From positions 1-64,000 of the forward strand of contig JAAKBF010000156.1 in the NCBI GenBank assembly GCA_012656075.1: a stretch of 64,000 nt of DNA, written 5' to 3'. Position numbers and translations under genes: made by a program. Position 1 is the stretch's first letter; each line of letters begins with the position of its first letter. Source of the stretch: Phytophthora hibernalis (lineage: Eukaryota; Oomycota; Peronosporomycetes; Peronosporales; Peronosporaceae). Positions 1 to 13,068 of this stretch are shown one piece after another. The notes under the pieces were generated by a model. The model made no database searches. It worked only from the letters and a program-made list of their open reading frames with translations, and had not been told where the DNA came from.

Positions 1-65
1 CGTACGTATCCGACTCCAGCATTCCGGTATTCCATTTTTTTAATGCTCACCATCTTCAACAAATA
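1..65. other. Left flank of the tRNA array
   Basis: Single-copy sequence with a T7 run that does not match any part of the repeat unit. Similarity to the unit starts at about 63-68, so the array's left boundary is inside the window. No gene seen. Confidence 0.6.
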
Positions 66-336
66 ACCGTCCCTGCAGTCATTCGCCGACACCGCAGGAC
101 CCACAGCGAGTACCGCGAGCATCCGACATCGAGTGAAAGACCGTCAGGAAGATTTCCACCGCCAGGACCATCCGACCAAGCAGTGGACTCGGACCCGTAT
201 CGAGCCTTGCTGTGACCACCAGGGGATGTGCAGATGCGTATGTGCGAGCCACACTGGTCCTTGCAACACGCCGAGCGCCACGGGAGATGCAAAAGCAGCG
301 TCGCTGCTGCGTGGCCGCCGATAATAGAGCGCAAAA

Positions 337-409
337 TGGTCATACAGGGGCTCGAATCCTGGACCGCAGCGTCATTAGCACTGTGCTCTACCGACTGAGC
401 TATACGACC
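337..409 (-). tRNA. tRNA-Ile(AAU) copy 1, variant
   Basis: Outermost copy. Two changes: position 37 is G instead of A, and position 53 is A, breaking the G53-C61 pair and the B box. The anticodon is still AAU. May be weak or inactive. Spacer G4, T-type, no T4b. Confidence 0.75.
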
Positions 410-882
410 AGCAACTACATTGCACACCACCCACACAAAATACAACCGTACCCATAAAACCACAACCAACACGCACACGCCAGCTTCACCACGGCCTCAC
501 CCACCGCTACGCGCTCCTCTAGAGGCGCGTACTCGCCGTGCGGTCCAACTTCGAATGCGCCGCCTACCAGCGCGGATCGAACGTAGCGCCTCGTATCCGC
601 CTTCTTGCCGGATATAGCCGTCCCTGCAGTCATTCGCCGACACCGCAGGACCCACAGCGAGTACCGCAAGCATCCGACATCGAGTGAAAGACCGTCAGGA
701 AGATTTCCACCGCCAGGACCATCCGACCAAGCAGTGGACTCGGACCCGTATCGAGCCTTGCTGTGACCACCAGGATGTGCAGATACGTGTGCGAGCCACA
801 CCGGTCCTTGCAACACGCCGAGCGCCACGGAGATGCAAAAGCAGCGTCGCAGCTGCGGCCGAGCCGATAAAAGAGCGCAAAA

Positions 883-955
883 TGGTCATACAGGGGCTCG
901 AACCCTGGACCGCAGCGTTATTAGCACTGTGCTCTACCGACTGAGCTATACGACC
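883..955 (-). tRNA. tRNA-Ile(AAU) copy 2
   Basis: Consensus 73-nt cloverleaf: 7-bp acceptor (one G-U), anticodon loop CTAATAA, 5-nt variable loop. Spacer G2, T-type, T4b. Confidence 0.95.
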
Positions 956-1431
956 AGCAAACTACATTGCACACCACCCACACAAAATACAACCGTACCC
1001 ATAAAACCACAACCAACACGCACACGCCAGCTTCACCACGGCTCACCCACCGCTACGCGCTCCTCTAGAGGCGCGTACTCGCCGTGCGGTCCAACTTCGA
1101 ATGCGCCGCCTACCAGCGCGGATCGAACGCGCCTCGTATCCGCCTTCTTGCCGGATATAGCCGTCCCTGCAGTCATTCGCCGACACCGCAGGACCCACAG
1201 CGAGTACCGCAAGCATCCGACATCGAGTGAAAGACCGTCAGGAAGATTTCCACCGCCAGGACCATCCGGCCAAGCAGTGGACTCGGACCCGTATCGAGCC
1301 TTGCTGTGACCACCAGGGGATGTGCAGATACGTGTGTGCGAGCCACGCCGGCCCTTGCAGCATGCCGAGCGCCACGGGAGACACAAAGCAGCGTCGCAGC
1401 TGCGTGGCCGAGCCGATAAAAGAGCGCAAAA

Positions 1432-1504
1432 TGGTCATACAGGGGCTCGAACCCTGGACCGCAGCGTTATTAGCACTGTGCTCTACCGACTGAGCTATAC
1501 GACC
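1432..1504 (-). tRNA. tRNA-Ile(AAU) copy 3
   Basis: Consensus. Spacer G4, C-type, T4b. Confidence 0.95.
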
Positions 1505-1985
1505 AGCAAACTACATTGCACACCACCCACACAAAATACAACCGTACCCATAAAACCACAACCAACACGCACACGCCAGCTTCACCACGGCCTCACCCAC
1601 CGCTACGCGCTCCTCTAGAGGCGCGTACTCGCCGTGCGGTCCAACTTCGAATGCGCCGCCTACCAGCGCGGATCGAACGTAGCGCCTCGTATCCGCCTTC
1701 TTGCCGGATATAGCCGTCCCTGCAGTCATTCGCCGACACCGCAGGACCCACAGCGAGTACCGCAAGCATCCGACATCGAGTGAAAGACCGTCAGGAAGAT
1801 TTCCACCGCCAGGACCATCCGGCCAAGCAGTGGACTCGGACCCGTATCGAGCCTTGCTGTGACCACCAGGGGATGTGCAGATACGTGTGTGCGAGCCACG
1901 CCGGCCCTTGCAGCATGCCGAGCGCCACGGGAGACACAAAAGCAGCGTCGCAGCTGCGTGGCCGAGCCGATAAAAGAGCGCAAAA

Positions 1986-2058
1986 TGGTCATACAGGGGC
2001 TCGAACCCTGGACCGCAGCGTTATTAGCACTGTGCTCTACCGACTGAGCTATACGACC
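1986..2058 (-). tRNA. tRNA-Ile(AAU) copy 4
   Basis: Consensus. Spacer G4, C-type, T4b. Confidence 0.95.
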
Positions 2059-2537
2059 AGCAAACTACATTGCACACCACCCACACAAAATACAACCGTA
2101 CCCATAAAACCACAACCAACACGCACACGCCAGCTTCACCACGGCCTCACCCACCGCTACGCGCTCCTCTAGAGGCGCGTACTCGCCGTGCGGTCCAACT
2201 TCGAATGCGCCGCCTACCAGCGCGGATCGAACGTAGCGCCTCGTATCCGCCTTCTTGCCGGATATAGCCGTCCCTGCAGTCATTCGCCGACACCGCAGGA
2301 CCCACAGCGAGTACCGCAAGCATCCGACATCGAGTGAAAGACCGTTAGGAAGATTTCCACCGCCAGGACCATCCGGCCAAGCAGTGGACTCGGACCCGTA
2401 TCGAGCCTTGCTGTGACCATCAGGGATGTGCAGATACGTGTGTGCGAGCCACACCGGTCCTTGCAGCACGCCGAGCGCCACGGGAGACAAAAAGCAGCGT
2501 CGCAGCTGCGTGGCCGAGCCGATAAAAGAGCGCAAAA

Positions 2538-2610
2538 TGGTCATACAGGGGCTCGAACCCTGGACCGCAGCGTTATTAGCACTGTGCTCTACCGACTGAG
2601 CTATACGACC
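2538..2610 (-). tRNA. tRNA-Ile(AAU) copy 5
   Basis: Consensus. Spacer G3, mixed type, T4b. Confidence 0.95.
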
Positions 2611-3084
2611 AGCAAACTACATTGCACACCACCCACACAAAATACAACCGTACCCATAAAACCACAACCACACACACGCCAGCTTCACCACGGCCTCACC
2701 CACCGCTACGCGCTCCTCTAGAGGCGCGTACTCGCCGTGCGGTCCAACTTCGAATGCGCCGCCTACCAGCGCGGATCGAACGTAGCGCCTCGTATCCGCC
2801 TTCTTGCCGGATATAGCCGTCCCTGCAGTCATTCGCCGACACCGCAGGACCCACAGCGAGTACCGCAAGCATCCGACATCGAGTGAAAGACCGTCAGGAA
2901 GATTTCCACCGCCAGGACCATCCGGCCAAGCAGTGGACTCGGACCCGTATCGAGCCTTGCTGTGACCACCAGGATGTGCAGATACGTGTGCGAGCCACAC
3001 CGGCCCTTGCAGCATGCCGAGCGCCACGGGAGACACAAAAGCAGCGTCGCAGCTGCGTGGCCGAGCCGATAAAAGAGCGCAAAA

Positions 3085-3156
3085 TGGTCATACAGGGGCT
3101 CGAACCCTGACCGCAGCGTTATTAGCACTGTGCTCTACCGACTGAGCTATACGACC
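3085..3156 (-). tRNA. tRNA-Ile(AAU) copy 6, 72 nt
   Basis: One C is missing at the variable loop/T-stem junction, leaving a 4-nt variable loop. It could still fold. Spacer G2, C-type, T4b. Confidence 0.85.
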
Positions 3157-3637
3157 AGCAAACTACATTGCACACCACCCACACAAAATACAACCGTACC
3201 CATAAAACCACAACCAACACGCACACGCCAGCTTCACCACGGCCTCACCCACCGCTACGCGCTCCTCTAGAGGCGCGTACTCGCCGTGCGGTCCAACTTC
3301 GAATGCGCCGCCTACCAGCGCGGATCGAACGTAGCGCCTCGTATCCGCCTTCTTGCCGGATATAGCCGTCCCTGCAGTCATTCGCCGACACCGCAGGACC
3401 CACAGCGAGTACCGCAAGCATCCGACATCGAGTGAAAGACCGTCAGGAAGATTTCCACCGCCAGGACCATCCGGCCAAGCAGTGGACTCGGACCCGTATC
3501 GAGCCTTGCTGTGACCACCAGGGGATGTGCAGATACGTGTGTGCGAGCCACACCGGCCCTTGCAGCATGCCGAGCGCCACGGGAGACACAAAAGCAGCGT
3601 CGCAGCTGCGTGGCCGAGCCGATAAAAGAGCGCAAAA

Positions 3638-3710
3638 TGGTCATACAGGGGCTCGAACCCTGGACCGCAGCGTTATTAGCACTGTGCTCTACCGACTGAG
3701 CTATACGACC
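3638..3710 (-). tRNA. tRNA-Ile(AAU) copy 7
   Basis: Consensus. Spacer G4, C-type, T4b. Confidence 0.95.
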
Positions 3711-4188
3711 AGCAAACTACATTGCACACCACCCACACAAAATACAACCGTACCCATAAAACCACAACCAACACGCACACGCCAGCTTCACCACGGCCTC
3801 ACCCACCGCTACGCGCTCCTCTAGAGGCGCGTACTCGCCGTGCGGTCCAACTTCGAATGCGCCGCCTACCAGCGCGGATCGAACGTAGCGCCTCGTATCC
3901 GCCTTCTTGCCGGATATAGCCGTCCCTGCAGTCATTCGCCGACACCGCAGGACCCACAGCGAGTACCGCAAGCATCCGACATCGAGTGAAAGACCGTCAG
4001 GAAGATTTCCACCGCCAGGACCATCCGGCCAAGCAGTGGACTCGGACCCGTATCGAGCCTTGCTGTGACCACCAGATGTGCAGATACGTGTGTGCGAGCC
4101 ACACCGGTCCTTGCAGCATGCCGAGCGCCACGGGAGATGCAAAAGCAGCGTCGCAGCTGCGTGGCCGAGCCGATAATAGAGCGCAAAA

Positions 4189-4261
4189 TGGTCATACAGG
4201 GGCTCGAACCCTGGACCGCAGCGTTATTAGCACTGTGCTCTACCGACTGAGCTATACGACC
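4189..4261 (-). tRNA. tRNA-Ile(AAU) copy 8
   Basis: Consensus. Spacer G1 (shortest G run), T-type, no T4b. Confidence 0.95.
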
Positions 4262-4737
4262 AGCAAACTACATTGCACACCACCCACACAAAATACAACC
4301 GTACCCATAAAACCACAACCAACACGCACACGCCAGCTTCACCACGGCCTCACCCACCGCTACGCGCTCCTCTAGAGGCGCGTACTCGCCGTGCGGTCCA
4401 ACTTCGAATGCGCCGCCTACCAGCGCGGATCGAACGTAGCGCCTCGTATCCGCCTTCTTGCCGGATATAGCCGTCCCTGCAGTCATTCGCCGACACCGCA
4501 GGACCCACAGCGAGTACCGCAAGCATCCGACATCGAGTGAAAGACCGTCAGGAAGATTTCCACCGCCAGGACCATCCGGCCAAGCAGTGGACTCGGACCC
4601 GTATCGAGCCTTGCTGTGACCACCAGGGGATGTGCAGATACGTGTGCGAGCCACACCGGCCCTTGCAGCATGCCGAGCGCCACGGAGACACAAAAGCAGC
4701 AGTCGCAGCTGCGTGGCCGAGCCGAAAGAGCGCAAAA

Positions 4738-4810
4738 TGGTCATACAGGGGCTCGAACCCTGGACCGCAGCGTTATTAGCACTGTGCTCTACCGACTGAG
4801 CTATACGACC
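4738..4810 (-). tRNA. tRNA-Ile(AAU) copy 9
   Basis: Consensus. Spacer G4, C-type, second run only T3. Confidence 0.95.
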
Positions 4811-5286
4811 AGCAAACTACATTGCACACCACCCACACAAAATACAACCGTACCCATAAAACCACAACCAACACGCACACGCCAGCTTCACCACGGCCTC
4901 ACCCACCGCTACGCGCTCCTCTAGAGGCGCGTACTCGCCGTGCGGTCCAACTTCGAATGCGCCGCCTACCAGCGCGGATCGAACGTAGCGCCTCGTATCC
5001 GCCTTCTTGCCGGATATAGCCGTCCCTGCAGTCATTCGCCGACACCGCAGGACCCACAGCGAGTACCGCAAGCATCCGACATCGAGTGAAAGACCGTCAG
5101 GAAGATTTCCACCGCCAGGACCATCGGCCAAGCAGTGGACTCGGACCCGTATCGAGCCTTGCTGTGACCACCAGGATGTGCAGATACGTGTGCGAGCCAC
5201 ACCGGTCCTTGCAACACGCCGAGCGCCACGGGAGATGCAAAAGCAGCGTCGCAGCTGCGTGGCCGAGCCGATAATAGAGCGCAAAA

Positions 5287-5359
5287 TGGTCATACAGGGG
5301 CTCGAACCCTGGACCGCAGCGTTATTAGCACTGTGCTCTACCGACTGAGCTATACGACC
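5287..5359 (-). tRNA. tRNA-Ile(AAU) copy 10
   Basis: Consensus. Spacer G2, T-type, no T4b. Confidence 0.95.
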
Positions 5360-5838
5360 AGCAAACTACATTGCACACCACCCACACAAAATACAACCGT
5401 ACCCATAAAACCACAACCAACACGCACACGCCAGCTTCACCACGGCCTCACCCACCGCTACGCGCACCTCTAGAGGCGCGTACTCGCCGTGCGGTCCAAC
5501 TTCGAATGCGCCGCCTACCAGCGCGGATCGAACGTAGCGCCTCGTATCCGCCTTCTTGCCGGATATAGCCGTCCCTGCAGTCATTCGCCGACACCGCAGG
5601 ACCCACAGCGAGTACCGCAAGCATCCGACATCGAGTGAAAGACCGTCAGGAAGATTTCCACCGCCAGGACCATCCGGCCAAGCAGTGGACTCGGACCCGT
5701 ATCGAGCCTTGCTGTGACCACCAGGGATGTGCAGATACGTGTGTGCGAGCCACACCGGTCCTTGCAGCATGCCGAGCGCCACGGGAGATGCAAAAGCAGC
5801 GTCGCAGCTGCGTGGCCGAGCCGATAAAGAGCGCAAAA

Positions 5839-5911
5839 TGGTCATACAGGGGCTCGAACCCTGGACCGCAGCGTTATTAGCACTGTGCTCTACCGACTGA
5901 GCTATACGACC
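5839..5911 (-). tRNA. tRNA-Ile(AAU) copy 11
   Basis: Consensus. Spacer G3, T-type, second run T3. Confidence 0.95.
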
Positions 5912-6385
5912 AGCAAACTACATTGCACACCACCCACACAAAATACAACCGTACCCATAAAACCACAACCAACACGCACACGCCAGCTTCACCACGGCCT
6001 CACCCACCGCGCGCGCTCCTCTAGAGGCGCGTACTCGCCGTGCGGTCCAACTTCGAATGCCGCCTACCAGCGCGGATCGAACGTAGCGCCTCGTATCCGC
6101 CTTCTTGCCGGATATAGCCGTCCCTGCAGTCATTCGCCGACACCGCAGGACCCACAGCGAGTACCGCAAGCATCCGACATCGAGTGAAAGACCGTCAGGA
6201 AGATTTCCACCGCCAGGACCATCCGGCCAAGCAGTGGACTCGGACCCGTATCGAGCCTTGCTGTGACCACCAGGGATGTGCAGATACGTGTGTGCGAGCC
6301 ACACCGGCCCGCAGCATGCCGAGCGCCACGGGAGACACAAAAGCAGCGTCGCAGCTGCGTGGCCGAGCCGATAAAGAGCGCAAAA

Positions 6386-6456
6386 TGGTCACAGGGGCTC
6401 GAACCCTGGACCGCAGCGTTATTAGCACTGTGCTCTACCGACTGAGCTATACGACC
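6386..6456 (-). pseudogene. tRNA-Ile(AAU) copy 12, damaged acceptor stem (71 nt)
   Basis: Two bases (TA) are missing from the 3' strand of the acceptor stem, so only five pairs can form. Probably non-functional unless it is an assembly error. Spacer G3, C-type, second run T3. Confidence 0.75.
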
Positions 6457-6935
6457 AGCAAACTACATTGCACACCACCCACACAAAATACAACCGTACC
6501 CATAAAACCACAACCAACACGCACACGCCAGCTTCACCACGGCCTCACCCACCGCTACGCGCTCCTCTAGAGGCGCGTACTGCCGTGCGGTCCAACTTCG
6601 AATGCGCCGCCTACCAGCGCGGATCGAACGTAGCGCCTCGTATCCGCCTTCTTGCCGGATATAGCCGTCCCTGCAGTCATTCGCCGACACCGCAGGACCC
6701 ACAGCGAGTACCGCAAGCATCCGACATCGAGTGAAAGACCGTCAGGAAGATTTCCACCGCCAGGACCATCCGGCCAAGCAGTGGACTCGGACCCGTATCG
6801 AGCCTTGCTGTGACCACCAGGGGATGTGCAGATACGTGTGTGCGAGCCACACCGGCCCTTGCAGCATGCCGAGCGCCACGGGAGACACAAAAGCAGCGTC
6901 GCAGCTGCGTGGCCGAGCCGATAAAGAGCGCAAAA

Positions 6936-7008
6936 TGGTCATACAGGGGCTCGAACCCTGGACCGCAGCGTTATTAGCACTGTGCTCTACCGACTGAGCT
7001 ATACGACC
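6936..7008 (-). tRNA. tRNA-Ile(AAU) copy 13
   Basis: Consensus. Spacer G4, C-type, second run T3. Confidence 0.95.
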
Positions 7009-7487
7009 AGCAAACTACATTGCACACCACCCACACAAAATACAACCGTACCCATAAAACCACAACCAACACGCACACGCCAGCTTCACCACGGCCTCAC
7101 CCACCGCTACGCGCTCCTCTAGAGGCGCGTACTCGCCGTGCGGTCCAACTTCGAATGCGCCGCCTACCAGCGCGGATCGAACGTAGCGCCTCGTATCCGC
7201 CTTCTTGCCGGATATAGCCGTCCCTGCAGTCATTCGCCGACACCGCAGGACCCACAGCGAGTACCGCAAGCATCCGACATCGAGTGAAAGACCGTCAGGA
7301 AGATTTCCACCGCCAGGACCATCCGACCAAGCAGTGGACTCGGACCCGTATCGAGCCTTGCTGTGACCACCAGGATGTGCAGATACGTGTGTGCGAGCCA
7401 CACCGGTCCTTGCAGCATGCCGAGCGCCACGGGAGATGCAAAAGCAGCGTCGCAGCTGCGTGGCCGAGCCGATAAAAGAGCGCAAAA

Positions 7488-7560
7488 TGGTCATACAGGG
7501 GCTCGAACCCTGGACCGCAGCGTTATTAGCACTGTGCTCTACCGACTGAGCTATACGACC
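7488..7560 (-). tRNA. tRNA-Ile(AAU) copy 14
   Basis: Consensus. Spacer G2, T-type, T4b. Confidence 0.95.
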
Positions 7561-8035
7561 AGCAAACTACATTGCACACCACCCACACAAAATACAACCG
7601 TACCCATAAAACCACAACCAACACGCACACGCCAGCTTCACCACGGCCTCACCCACCGCTACGCGCTCCTCTAGAGGCGCGTACTCGCCGTGCGGTCCAA
7701 CCGAATGCGCCGCCTACCAGCGCGGATCGAACGTAGCGCCTCGTATCCGCCTTCTTGCCGGATATAGCCGTCCCTGCAGTCATTCGCCGACACCGCAGGA
7801 CCCACAGCGAGTACCGCAAGCATCCGACATCGAGTGAAAGACCGTCAGGAAGATTTCCACCGCCAGGACCATCCGGCCAAGCAGTGGACTCGGACCCGTA
7901 TCGAGCCTTGCTGTGACCACCAGGGATGTGCAGATACGTGTGTGCGAGCCACACCGGTCCTTGCAACACGCCGAGCGCCACGGGAGATGAAGCAGCGTCG
8001 CAGCTGCGTGGCCGAGCCGATAAAAGAGCGCAAAA

Positions 8036-8108
8036 TGGTCATACAGGGGCTCGAACCCTGGACCGCAGCGTTATTAGCACTGTGCTCTACCGACTGAGCT
8101 ATACGACC
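8036..8108 (-). tRNA. tRNA-Ile(AAU) copy 15
   Basis: Consensus. Spacer G3, T-type with bases lost after ATG, T4b. Confidence 0.95.
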
Positions 8109-8587
8109 AGCAAACTACATTGCACACCACCCACACAAAATACAACCGTACCCATAAAACCACAACCAACACGCACACGCCAGCTTCACCACGGCCTCAC
8201 CCACCGCTACGCGCTCCTCTAGAGGCGCGTACTCGCCGTGCGGTCCAACTTCGAATGCGCCGCCTACCAGCGCGGATCGAACGTAGCGCCTCGTATCCGC
8301 CTTCTTGCCGGATATAGCCGTCCCTGCAGTCATTCGCCGACACCGCAGGACCCACAGCGAGTACCGCAAGCATCCGACATCGAGTGAAAGACCGTCAGGA
8401 AGATTTCCACCGCCAGGACCATCCGGCCAAGCAGTGGACTCGGACCCGTATCGAGCCTTGCTGTGACCACCAGGGGATGTGCAGATACGTGTGCGAGCCA
8501 CACCGGTCCTTGCAGCACGCCGAGCGCCACGGGAGACACAAAAGCAGCGTCGCAGCTGCGTGGCCGAGCCGATAAAAGAGCGCAAAA

Positions 8588-8660
8588 TGGTCATACAGGG
8601 GCTCGAACCCTGGACCGCAGCGTTATTAGCACTGTGCTCTACCGACTGAGCTATACGACC
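8588..8660 (-). tRNA. tRNA-Ile(AAU) copy 16
   Basis: Consensus. Spacer G4, mixed type, T4b. Confidence 0.95.
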
Positions 8661-9141
8661 AGCAAACTACATTGCACACCACCCACACAAAATACAACCG
8701 TACCCATAAAACCACAACCAACACGCACACGCCAGCTTCACCACGGCCTCACCCACCGCTACGCGCACCTCTAGAGGCGCGTACTCGCCGTGCGGTCCAA
8801 CTTCGAATGCGCCGCCTACCAGCGCGGATCGAACGTAGCGCCTCGTATCCGCCTTCTTGCCGGATATAGCCGTCCCTGCAGTCATTCGCCGACACCGCAG
8901 GACCCACAGCGAGTACCGCAAGCATCCGACATCGAGTGAAAGACCGTCAGGAAGATTTCCACCGCCAGGACCATCCGACCAAGCAGTGGACTCGGACCCG
9001 TATCGAGCCTTGCTGTGACCACCAGGGGATGCAGATACGTGTGTGCGAGCCACACCGGTCCTTGCAACACGCCGAGCGCCACGGGAGACACAAAGCAGCG
9101 TCGCAGCTGCGTGGCCGAGCCGATGATAATAGAGCGCAAAA

Positions 9142-9214
9142 TGGTCATACAGGGGCTCGAACCCTGGACCGCAGCGTTATTAGCACTGTGCTCTACCGAC
9201 TGAGCTATACGACC
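9142..9214 (-). tRNA. tRNA-Ile(AAU) copy 17
   Basis: Consensus. Spacer G4, mixed type, no T4b; a GAT duplication sits just past the terminator. Confidence 0.95.
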
Positions 9215-9690
9215 AGCAAACTACATTGCACACCACCCACACAAAATACAACCGTACCCATAAAACCACAACCAACACGCACACGCCAGCTTCACCACGG
9301 CCTCACCCACCGCTACGCGCTCCTCTAGAGGCGCGTACTCGCCGTGCGGTCCAACTTCGAATGCGCCGCCTACCAGCGCGGATCGAACGTAGCGCCTCGT
9401 ATCCGCCTTCTTGCCGGATATAGCCGTCCCTGCAGTCATTCGCCGACACCGCAGGACCCACAGCGAGTACCGCAAGCATCCGACATCGAGTGAAAGACCG
9501 TCAGGAAGATTTCCACCGCCAGGACCATCCGCCAAGCAGTGGACTCGGACCCGTATCGAGCCTTGCTGTGACCACCAGGATGTGCAGATACGTGTGTGCG
9601 AGCCACACCGGTCCTTGCAGCATGCCGAGCGCCACGGGAGACACAAAGCAGCGTCGCAGCTGCGTGGCCGAGCCGATAAAGAGCGCAAAA

Positions 9691-9763
9691 TGGTCATACA
9701 GGGGCTCGAACCCTGGACCGCAGCGTTATTAGCACTGTGCTCTACCGACTGAGCTATACGACC
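9691..9763 (-). tRNA. tRNA-Ile(AAU) copy 18
   Basis: Consensus. Spacer G2, mixed type, second run T3. Confidence 0.95.
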
Positions 9764-10238
9764 AGCAAACTACATTGCACACCACCCACACAAAATACAA
9801 CCGTACCCATAAAACCACAACCAACACGCACACGCCAGCTTCACCACGGCCTCACCCACCGCTACGCGCCTCTAGAGGCGCGTACTCGCCGTGCGGTCCA
9901 ACTTCGAATGCGCCGCCTACCAGCGCGGATCGAACGTAGCGCCTCGTATCCGCCTTCTTGCCGGATATAGCCGTCCCTGCAGTCATTCGCCGACACCGCA
10001 GGACCCACAGCGAGTACCGCAAGCATCCGACATCGAGTGAAAGACCGTCAGGAAGATTTCCACCGCCAGGACCATCCGGCCAAGCAGTGGACTCGGACCC
10101 GTATCGAGCCTTGCTGTGACCACCAGGGATGTGCAGATACGTGTGTGAGCCACACCGGCCTTGCAGCATGCCGAGCGCCACGGGAGACACAAAAGCAGCG
10201 TCGCAGCTGCGTGGCCGAGCCGATAAAAGAGCGCAAAA

Positions 10239-10311
10239 TGGTCATACAGGGGCTCGAACCCTGGACCGCAGCGTTATTAGCACTGTGCTCTACCGACTGA
10301 GCTATACGACC
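10239..10311 (-). tRNA. tRNA-Ile(AAU) copy 19
   Basis: Consensus. Spacer G3, C-type (one C short), T4b. Confidence 0.95.
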
Positions 10312-10789
10312 AGCAAACTACATTGCACACCACCCACACAAAATACAACCGTACCCATAAAACCACAACCAACACGCACACGCCAGCTTCACCACGGCCT
10401 CACCCACCGCTACGCGCTCCTCTAGAGGCGCGTACTCGCCGTGCGGTCCAACTTCGAATGCGCCGCCTACCAGCGCGGATCGAACGTAGCGCCTCGTATC
10501 CGCCTTCTTGCCGGATATAGCCGTCCCTGCAGTCATTCGCCGACACCGCAGGACCCACAGCGAGTACCGCAAGCATCCGACATCGAGTGAAAGACCGTCA
10601 GGAAGATTTCCACCGCCAGGACCATCCGGCCAAGCAGTGGACTCGGACCCGTATCGAGCCTTGCTGTGACCACCAGGATGTGCAGATACGTGTGTGCGAG
10701 CCACACCGGCCCTTGCAGCATGCCGAGCGCCACGGGAGACACAAAGCAGCGTCGCAGCTGCGTGGCCGAGCCGATAAAAGAGCGCAAAA

Positions 10790-10862
10790 TGGTCATACAG
10801 GGGCTCGAACCCTGGACCGCAGCGTTATTAGCACTGTGCTCTACCGACTGAGCTATACGACC
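10790..10862 (-). tRNA. tRNA-Ile(AAU) copy 20
   Basis: Consensus. Spacer G2, C-type, T4b. Confidence 0.95.
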
Positions 10863-11342
10863 AGCAAACTACATTGCACACCACCCACACAAAATACAAC
10901 CGTACCCATAAAACCACAACCAACACGCACACGCCAGCTTCACCACGGCCTCACCCACCGCTACGCGCTCCTCTAGAGGCGCGTACTCGCCGTGCGGTCC
11001 AACTTCGAATGCGCCGCCTACCAGCGCGGATCGAACGTAGCGCCTCGTATCCGCCTTCTTGCCGGATATAGCCGTCCCTGCAGTCATTCGCCGACACCGC
11101 AGGACCCACAGCGAGTACCGCAAGCATCCGACATCGAGTGAAAGACCGTCAGGAAGATTTCCACCGCCAGGACCATCCGACCAAGCAGTGGACTCGGACC
11201 CGTATCGAGCCTTGCTGTGACCACCAGGGGATGTGCAGATACGTGTGTGCGAGCCACACCGGCCTTGCAGCATGCCGAGCGCCACGGGAGATGCAAAAGC
11301 AGCGTCGCAGCTGCGTGGCCGAGCCGATAAAAGAGCGCAAAA

Positions 11343-11414
11343 TGGTCATACAGGGCTCGAACCCTGGACCGCAGCGTTATTAGCACTGTGCTCTACCGAC
11401 TGAGCTATACGACC
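11343..11414 (-). tRNA. tRNA-Ile(AAU) copy 21, 72 nt
   Basis: One C is missing in the C4 run at the T-loop/T-stem border, giving a 6-nt T loop and a shortened B box. Either impaired or a homopolymer error. Spacer G4, mixed type, T4b. Confidence 0.8.
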
Positions 11415-11892
11415 AGCAAACTACATTGCACACCACCCACACAAAATACAACCGTACCCATAAAACCACAACCAACACGCACACGCCAGCTTCACCACGG
11501 CCTCACCCACCGCTACGCGCTCCTCTAGAGGCGCGTACTCGCCGTGCGGTCCAACTTCGAATGCGCCGCCTACCAGCGCGGATCGAACGTAGCGCCTCGT
11601 ATCCGCCTTCTTGCCGGATATAGCCGTCCCTGCAGTCATTCGCCGACACCGCAGGACCCACAGCGAGTACCGCAAGCATCCGACATCGAGTGAAAGACCG
11701 TCAGGAAGATTTCCACCGCCAGGACCATCCGACCAAGCAGTGGACTCGGACCCGTATCGAGCCTTGCTGTGACCACCAGGGATGTGCAGATACGTGTGCG
11801 AGCCACACCGGCCCTTGCAGCATGCCGAGCGCCACGGGAGACACAAAAGCAGCGTCGCAGCTGCGTGGCCGAGCCGATAAAAGAGCGCAAAA

Positions 11893-11965
11893 TGGTCATA
11901 CAGGGGCTCGAACCCTGGACCGCAGCGTTATTAGCACTGTGCTCTACCGACTGAGCTATACGACC
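11893..11965 (-). tRNA. tRNA-Ile(AAU) copy 22
   Basis: Consensus. Spacer G3, C-type, T4b. Copies 21-24 share CCGACC where most others have CCGGCC, a sign of local amplification. Confidence 0.95.
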
Positions 11966-12443
11966 AGCAAACTACATTGCACACCACCCACACAAAATAC
12001 AACCGTACCCATAAAACCACAACCAACACGCACACGCCAGCTTCACCACGGCCTCACCCACCGCTACGCGCTCCTCTAGAGGCGCGTACTCGCCGTGCGG
12101 TCCAACTTCGAATGCGCCGCCTACCAGCGCGGATCGAACGTAGCGCCTCGTATCCGCCTTCTTGCCGGATATAGCCGTCCCTGCAGTCATTCGCCGACAC
12201 CGCAGGACCCACAGCGAGTACCGCAAGCATCCGACATCGAGTGAAAGACCGTCAGGAAGATTTCCACCGCCAGGACCATCCGACCAAGCAGTGGACTCGG
12301 ACCCGTATCGAGCCTTGCTGTGACCACCAGGATGTGCAGATACGTGTGTGCGAGCCACACCGGCCTTGCAGCATGCCGAGCGCCACGGGAGACACAAAAG
12401 CAGCGTCGCAGCTGCGTGGCCGAGCCGATAAAAGAGCGCAAAA

Positions 12444-12516
12444 TGGTCATACAGGGGCTCGAACCCTGGACCGCAGCGTTATTAGCACTGTGCTCTACCG
12501 ACTGAGCTATACGACC
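12444..12516 (-). tRNA. tRNA-Ile(AAU) copy 23
   Basis: Consensus. Spacer G2, C-type (one C short), T4b. Confidence 0.95.
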
Positions 12517-12995
12517 AGCAAACTACATTGCACACCACCCACACAAAATACAACCGTACCCATAAAACCACAACCAACACGCACACGCCAGCTTCACCAC
12601 GGCCTCACCCACCGCTACGCGCTCCTCTAGAGGCGCGTACTCGCCGTGCGGTCCAACTTCGAATGCGCCGCCTACCAGCGCGGATCGAACGTAGCGCCTC
12701 GTATCCGCCTTCTTGCCGGATATAGCCGTCCCTGCAGTCATTCGCCGACACCGCAGGACCCACAGCGAGTACCGCAAGCATCCGACATCGAGTGAAAGAC
12801 CGTCAGGAAGATTTCCACCGCCAGGACCATCCGACCAAGCAGTGGACTCGGACCCGTATCGAGCCTTGCTGTGACCACCAGGATGTGCAGATACGTGTGT
12901 GCGAGCCACACCGGCCCTTGCAGCATGCCGAGCGCCACGGGAGACACAAAAGCAGCGTCGCAGCTGCGTGGCCGAGCCGATAAAAGAGCGCAAAA

Positions 12996-13068
12996 TGGTC
13001 ATACAGGGGCTCGAACCCTGGACCGCAGCGTTATTAGCACTGTGCTCTACCGACTGAGCTATACGACC
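12996..13068 (-). tRNA. tRNA-Ile(AAU) copy 24
   Basis: Consensus. Spacer G2, C-type, T4b. Confidence 0.95.
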